Source: Bradyrhizobium sp. KBS0727
Lineage (GTDB): Bacteria; Pseudomonadota; Alphaproteobacteria; Rhizobiales; Xanthobacteraceae
Reading direction: 5' to 3'
Assembly (NCBI RefSeq): GCF_005937885.2
Contig: NZ_CP042176.1
Coordinates: 5,389,501-5,453,500, forward strand
DNA: 64,000 bases
A program made the translations under genes and the position numbers. Numbering within the stretch: the first letter of the stretch is position 1; every line of letters begins with the position of its first letter. The notes beneath the pieces were generated by a model. That model did no database searches and had not been told where the DNA came from. It saw only the letters and a list, made by a program, of their open reading frames with translations. Shown in pieces: positions 60,199 to 64,000 of the stretch.

Positions 60199-61452
60199 CT
60201 ACTCTGCATGACCGTCGATGATCGGGCCGAACAGCTCCCATTTCTCGCCGCTGAATTTCATCATCTGGACCTGCTCGATCGGATAGAAATCCGTTGGCGA
60301 GGTCTTGATGCGGATTCCCGGGATATAGGTGTTGATCTCGAAATCCATGTTGGCGACCATCTTCATGACGTTCTCGCGGGTGAGATTGTCGCCGCACCGT
60401 TTCAGCACCTCGATCAGGGCGGTCGAGGTATTGTAGGCCGTCAGCGGCCCGCTCTCGGATCGGTCGGCCTCCGGATAATACTTCGCCATGAACGCGCGGT
60501 ATTTCTGCATGCCGGGATGGCTGTCCCATTGCGGATCGGTGACATCCATCTGGTAGCCGGCACTGAGAATGTCCTTGGAGTTGTCGAGCCCGGCAGGTTT
60601 CAGCACCGCGCCGACCGAGGCCGACACGTTGGTCATGATGTGGATCGGGTGCCAGCCGAGTTCGGCGACCTTCTTGATCGCCTGGGCAGCGAACTTCGGC
60701 GTCGCGATGTTGATGAAGATGTCGGGGTTGGAGGTCTTGATCGCGACCACCAGCGAGTCCACCGTTGGCATTGCGATCTCGTAGGAAATCTCGCTGACGA
60801 CCATCCGGCCGTATTTGTCGCCCAGCACGTCCTTCAGCCCGAGCACATAATCCTTGCCGAAATCGTCGTTCTGGTAGAGCACGCCGATCCTGGCATTGGG
60901 ATGATGCTGCAGGATGTAGGTGGCGTAGATTCGAGCCTCGGCGCGGTAGTTCGGCTGCCAGCCGATGGTCCAGGGGAAATGCTCCGGATCGCCCCAGCGC
61001 GAGGCGCCGGTGGCGACGAACAGCTGCGGCACCTTCATGGTGTTCATGTATTTCTGGATCGCCGCGTTCGACGCGGTGCCGAGCGGCGCGAAGATCAGAA
61101 ATACCTCGTCGCTCTCGACCAGCTTGCGGGCCTGCTCGACCGTTTTCGGCGGGCTGTAGGCGTCGTCGTAGGAAATGAAGTTGATCTTGCGGCCGTTGAC
61201 GCCGCCACTGTCGTTAATCATCCGCATATAGGCGCTCATCGTCTTGCCGATGATGCCATAGGCCGACGCCGGCCCGGAATACGGCATGATGTTGCCGATC
61301 ATGATCTCGGTGTCGGATACACCGGTGTCGTATTTCTTTTGCGCGGCAGCTGACACGGTGGCCGCGACGATGATCAGTCCGGAAAGTCCGATCGCCCCGA
61401 GCAGAGCTTTAATGAAGTTCGTCGTGAAAAAATCCTTAAGCGCGCGCTTCAT
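60199..61452 (-). CDS. ABC transporter substrate-binding protein (Peripla_BP_6 type)
   Basis: A 417-residue periplasmic binding protein with signal segment IKALLGAIGLSGLIIVAATV. The mature part begins YDTGVSDTEIMIGNIMPYSG, and a NDSGGVNGRKINFISYDDAY block and YATYILQHHPNARIGVLYQN follow. These are the features of LivK-type receptors for amides, aromatic acids or amino acids. No permease or ATPase gene accompanies it here. It is transcribed alone; downstream it converges on the MerR gene. Ligand unknown. Confidence 0.9.
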   Translation of the reverse strand: MKRALKDFFTTNFIKALLGAIGLSGLIIVAATVSAAAQKKYDTGVSDTEIMIGNIMPYSGPASAYGIIGKTMSAYMRMINDSGGVNGRKINFISYDDAYSPPKTVEQARKLVESDEVFLIFAPLGTASNAAIQKYMNTMKVPQLFVATGASRWGDPEHFPWTIGWQPNYRAEARIYATYILQHHPNARIGVLYQNDDFGKDYVLGLKDVLGDKYGRMVVSEISYEIAMPTVDSLVVAIKTSNPDIFINIATPKFAAQAIKKVAELGWHPIHIMTNVSASVGAVLKPAGLDNSKDILSAGYQMDVTDPQWDSHPGMQKYRAFMAKYYPEADRSESGPLTAYNTSTALIEVLKRCGDNLTRENVMKMVANMDFEINTYIPGIRIKTSPTDFYPIEQVQMMKFSGEKWELFGPIIDGHAE

Positions 61453-61831
61453 GAGTTTCCTCCTCGGATGCGGGCCAGGCTTGACGGCTTCTTGTTGGAC
61501 AGTTTCCTATTCGAGTCTTTTGTGGAACGGTTTGGAGAGGATAACAGCCGGAACCGGGTACCGGAAGCCGTTCGCAACCACATACAGAGGCCAATTGTCG
61601 CGCGAAACGCTGCGTGCGGCGCAGCAAGCTTGGTAAAGCAATCTACAACGCAAACCGCACAAAGCCCGGAATGCTTCGACAAACGTCCGCGGCTTCACGC
61701 GCGCCATGGCCGGTCTGCCGGTTCTCGCAGCGGTCGTTCTGTGGTTCTACGTAGTTCCGGTTTTAACGCCAGCGTAAGGTGGCCGCGGGCATGGTGCAGC
61801 TTGAAATTGAAACAACAAACAGGCTGCCTCC
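61453..61831. other. Intergenic stretch without recognised features
   Basis: About 380 bp between divergent genes. It holds the short inverted repeat CCGGAACCGGGTACCGG near 61550. No protein-like frame or further regulatory box was found. Confidence 0.4.
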
Positions 61832-62914
61832 GTGCAACAGCCGGCTCACTCGATCATCGCCGAACTAGAAGATGCCGTAAGAGGCGGTTCATCTGCCAAA
61901 CGGGTCGATACCCTGCGGCAGGTCACCGATCTCTTCCTCAATGACGGAGATCGTCTCAGCGACGACCAGGTCCAGGTCTTCGACGACGTGCTCTGCCTGT
62001 TGATCGCGCGCGTCGAAACGCGGGCGAAGGCCGAACTCTCGCGGAGGCTGGCGCCGATCGACTACGCGCCGTTCGAGGTCATCCAGCATCTGGCATGGGA
62101 CGACGAAATCGAGGTGGCCGGCGCCGTGCTGGCCCAGTCGAGCCGTCTCGGAACCGAAACGCTGGTCGAGATTGCCAGCCGCAAGGGACAGGAGCACCTG
62201 CTCGCCATTTCCGGCCGGCCCGACCTCCCCGCCGCCGTGACCGACGTCATCGTCGATCGCGGCGAAGGCAGGGTGATCCGGAAGCTGGCCAACAATGCCA
62301 GCGCCAACTTCTCGGAACAGGGCTATTCCGCCATCGTCGCCCGCGCCGACGGCGACGACGAGCTGATCGAGATCCTCGGGCTTCGCATCGATCTGCCCGC
62401 CAAATTCCTCCGCGAGCTGTTGCGCCGCGCCAAGGAGGCCGTGCGCGACCGCCTGCTGGCGATCGCGCCGCCCTCGATCCGGGAAGAAATCAGGCAGGTG
62501 CTGAACGCAATCGCGGGCCAAGCGCCGGCTCCGAGACGGAGCTACGGCGTGGCCGAGGAACTCGTGAAGCTGATGAAGGGACTGAACGAACTGGACGACG
62601 CCGCGGTCTACAACTTTGCCGAAGCCGGGAAGTTCGACGAGGTCACCGTCTCGCTGGCGGTTCTCAACGACATGCCGCTCGACATGGTGGGCCGGCTGAT
62701 GGAAGGGTCCCGCAGCGACCTGATCCTGATTCCCTGCCGGTCGGCGAAGCTCAACTGGCCGACGGTGGAGAGCATCCTGCGCAACCGGCCGATCGAATAC
62801 CCGATCGACGAGCCGACCCTGGAAATCGCGCAGCGCGATTTCCGCAAGCTATCGATGGAGACCGCCCAGCGCACCGTGCGGTTCTGGCAGCTTCACAACC
62901 GGATCGAGAAATAG
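61832..62914 (+). CDS. DUF2336 domain-containing protein
   Basis: A 360-residue, entirely helical, cytoplasmic protein. The repeats with LLIARVETRAKAELSRRLAP, FEVIQHLAWDDEIEVAGAVL and LVEIASRKGQEHLLAISGRP are those of the alphaproteobacterial DUF2336 family, which has a HEAT-like build. The first codon is GTG; there is no strong ribosome binding site before it. The C-terminal half (MKGLNELDDAAVYNFAEAGK, then VNDMPLDMVGRL-like sequence) is less conserved. It stands alone. Function is not established; some relatives are linked to cell-cycle or envelope processes. Confidence 0.87.
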   Translation: MQQPAHSIIAELEDAVRGGSSAKRVDTLRQVTDLFLNDGDRLSDDQVQVFDDVLCLLIARVETRAKAELSRRLAPIDYAPFEVIQHLAWDDEIEVAGAVLAQSSRLGTETLVEIASRKGQEHLLAISGRPDLPAAVTDVIVDRGEGRVIRKLANNASANFSEQGYSAIVARADGDDELIEILGLRIDLPAKFLRELLRRAKEAVRDRLLAIAPPSIREEIRQVLNAIAGQAPAPRRSYGVAEELVKLMKGLNELDDAAVYNFAEAGKFDEVTVSLAVLNDMPLDMVGRLMEGSRSDLILIPCRSAKLNWPTVESILRNRPIEYPIDEPTLEIAQRDFRKLSMETAQRTVRFWQLHNRIEK

Positions 62915-63184
62915 GCCGCGGCAGACGGCTTGACCCATCATTTGATTCTGGAAATGCCGATCAACTTCGCCTGTTCGACCGATCATCGAGCTGCATCAAA
63001 CGCGCATTAAGAAACTGCGCTTTGACTCGGTAATTCCACGACTTTTCGCTGTTAACAGATTGCTTGAGCTAGTTCGCGCAGAGGATGCGGAGGGAGCATC
63101 AAGTCGGTGTTCTCAAGGGTCAGGCCAGGCGCCTGACACGGAGCGTTCAAGAATCTAAATCAACGCTCAATTCTTCGAACAAAC
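62915..63184. other. Gap between the DUF2336 gene and the ilvC terminator
   Basis: About 270 bp without a gene. A hairpin GTCAGGC/GCCTGAC (63119-63137) might end the DUF2336 transcript but has no T-run. Confidence 0.4.
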
Positions 63185-63212
63185 GGCGAGACCGCGTGTC
63201 CGCGATCTCGCC
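63185..63212 (-). terminator. Hairpin downstream of ilvC
   Basis: GGCGAGA and TCTCGCC enclose CCGCG-TGTC-CGCG, a stem of 11 bp with one mismatch. On the minus strand it is followed by GTTTGTTC. It lies about 90 bp after the ilvC stop. Confidence 0.6.
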
Positions 63213-63302
63213 TGATCATGCCGATCCTGCCTTAATTTTTCGTTTGCGGCAGCGCACTCTTCTTCATCGGGATCGCGCGCGATCCCACACTTGGATCAAG
63301 CC

Positions 63303-64000
63303 TCAGTTCTTCGACTTGTCGACCAGCGCGCCCTTCTTGATCCACGGCATCATGTCGCGAAGCTTCTCGCCGACTTCCTCGATCGGGTGGGCGGCGAGCT
63401 TGGCGCGGGTTGCCTTGAACGAGGTCTGGTTGACCTTGTTCTCCAGCATCCAGTCGCGGGCGAACTTGCCGCCCTGGATGTCGGCGAGAACGCGCTTCAT
63501 CTCGGCCTTGGTCTCGGCGGTGACGATGCGCGGGCCGGTGACGTATTCACCGTATTCGGCGGTGTTGGAGATCGAGTAGTTCATGTTGGCGATGCCGCCT
63601 TCATAGATCAGGTCGACGATCAGCTTCACCTCGTGCAGGCACTCGAAATAGGCCATCTCGGGCGCGTAGCCGGCTTCCACCAGCGTCTCGAAGCCGCCCT
63701 TGATCAGCTCGACCAGGCCGCCGCAGAGCACCACCTGCTCGCCGAACAGGTCGGTTTCGCATTCTTCCTTGAACGAGGTCTCGATGATGCCGGCGCGACC
63801 GCCGCCGATCGCCGAGGCATAGCTGAGGCCGAGGTCATGGGCGTTGCCCGAGACGTCCTTGGCGATCGCGATCAGGCACGGCACGCCGCCGCCGCGCTGG
63901 TATTCCGAACGCACGGTGTGGCCGGGGCCCTTGGGGGCGATCATCAGCACGTCGAGGTCGGCGCGCGGATCGAGCAGGTTGAAGTGGACGTTGAGGCCGT
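63303..64000 (-). CDS. ilvC: Ketol-acid reductoisomerase (partial, 5' end outside window)
   Basis: C-terminal 232 or so codons of an enzyme that is normally about 339 residues. It catalyses NADPH-dependent isomeroreduction of acetolactate in valine, leucine and isoleucine synthesis. The frame continues to the window edge. Visible signatures are DVLMIAPKGPGHTVRSEYQR, the metal-binding EECETDLFGEQVVLCGGLVE region and YFECLHEVKLIVDLIYEGG. The N-terminal Rossmann part lies beyond the edge. A terminator hairpin follows its stop. Confidence 0.95.
   Translation of the reverse strand, partial: GLNVHFNLLDPRADLDVLMIAPKGPGHTVRSEYQRGGGVPCLIAIAKDVSGNAHDLGLSYASAIGGGRAGIIETSFKEECETDLFGEQVVLCGGLVELIKGGFETLVEAGYAPEMAYFECLHEVKLIVDLIYEGGIANMNYSISNTAEYGEYVTGPRIVTAETKAEMKRVLADIQGGKFARDWMLENKVNQTSFKATRAKLAAHPIEEVGEKLRDMMPWIKKGALVDKSKN

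Noticed and set aside
60208..61353. 381-codon plus-strand frame across the binding-protein gene
   Set aside because: Antisense shadow of a gene with clear signal peptide and family motifs.

Overview
The window reads as chromosome of a Bradyrhizobium-type alphaproteobacterium (Rhizobiales). Reasons: high-GC coding sequence; many solute-binding-protein transporters; FixK/FNR-type boxes; the families of small secreted proteins; and dispersed palindromic repeats of the type common between genes in bradyrhizobia. No CRISPR array, rRNA operon or intact mobile element was seen. One tRNA gene, tRNA-Lys(CTT), is present. ilvC runs off the right edge. The genus assignment is an inference from content, not a database result.

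Layout. (1) About 0.1-10.7 kb is a low-oxygen metabolic island. It holds a cysteine-free Crp/FixK-type regulator, a small K+-channel-like protein, a two-subunit CoA-transferase with a MaoC protein, and the convergent operon DUF3141(PhaC-like)-pta-ackA-fabI. An AI-2E family permease, a GNAT acetyltransferase and a small secreted protein follow. Four TTGA-N6-TCAA boxes lie at 1430, 8602, 9772 and 10777, three of them well placed in front of genes; this is the most coherent candidate system in the window. (2) 10.9-11.7 kb holds a multiply frameshifted serine-recombinase remnant beside tRNA-Lys. (3) 11.8-15.6 kb holds a Spy/CpxP-like periplasmic protein and a complete TRAP transporter. (4) 15.6-16.4 kb is non-coding, repeat-like sequence. 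(5) 16.4-25.5 kb holds a TetR regulator, an enoyl-CoA hydratase-like protein and a CocE-type hydrolase, then an electrophile/redox group: two DoxX proteins, LysR, pirin, a NmrA-like reductase and an Old Yellow Enzyme. (6) 26-28.3 kb holds three TadE/TadG-like envelope proteins; 28.4-31.9 kb holds small secreted proteins and a membrane-anchored coiled-coil protein.

(7) 32.2-37.7 kb holds a TrpX-like binding protein, a second OYE enzyme, an acyltransferase and leuA. leuA is preceded by a 34-codon leader ORF with Leu3 and Leu4 runs, which suggests leucine-dependent attenuation. (8) 37.8-41.8 kb holds OpgC, PPK2, an Acg-like nitroreductase and a membrane protein. (9) 41.8-53.2 kb is a transporter block: a complete liv-type system, a NitT/TauT-type system with a cupin gene, and an osmoprotectant-type system whose permease and binding protein are fused. 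A Nudix hydrolase sits between. (10) 53.3-64 kb holds an LtaS-like sulfatase-fold membrane protein, a TetR/ferric-reductase-like pair with twin operators, a three-gene operon (SDR, LprI-like, small protein), a MerR/OYE pair with a textbook MerR-type promoter, a liv-type binding protein, a DUF2336 protein and partial ilvC.

All statements come from reading the sequence. Family names rest on recognised motifs and not on searches. Starts were moved to internal ATG/GTG/TTG codons where a ribosome binding site or operon overlap favoured them.
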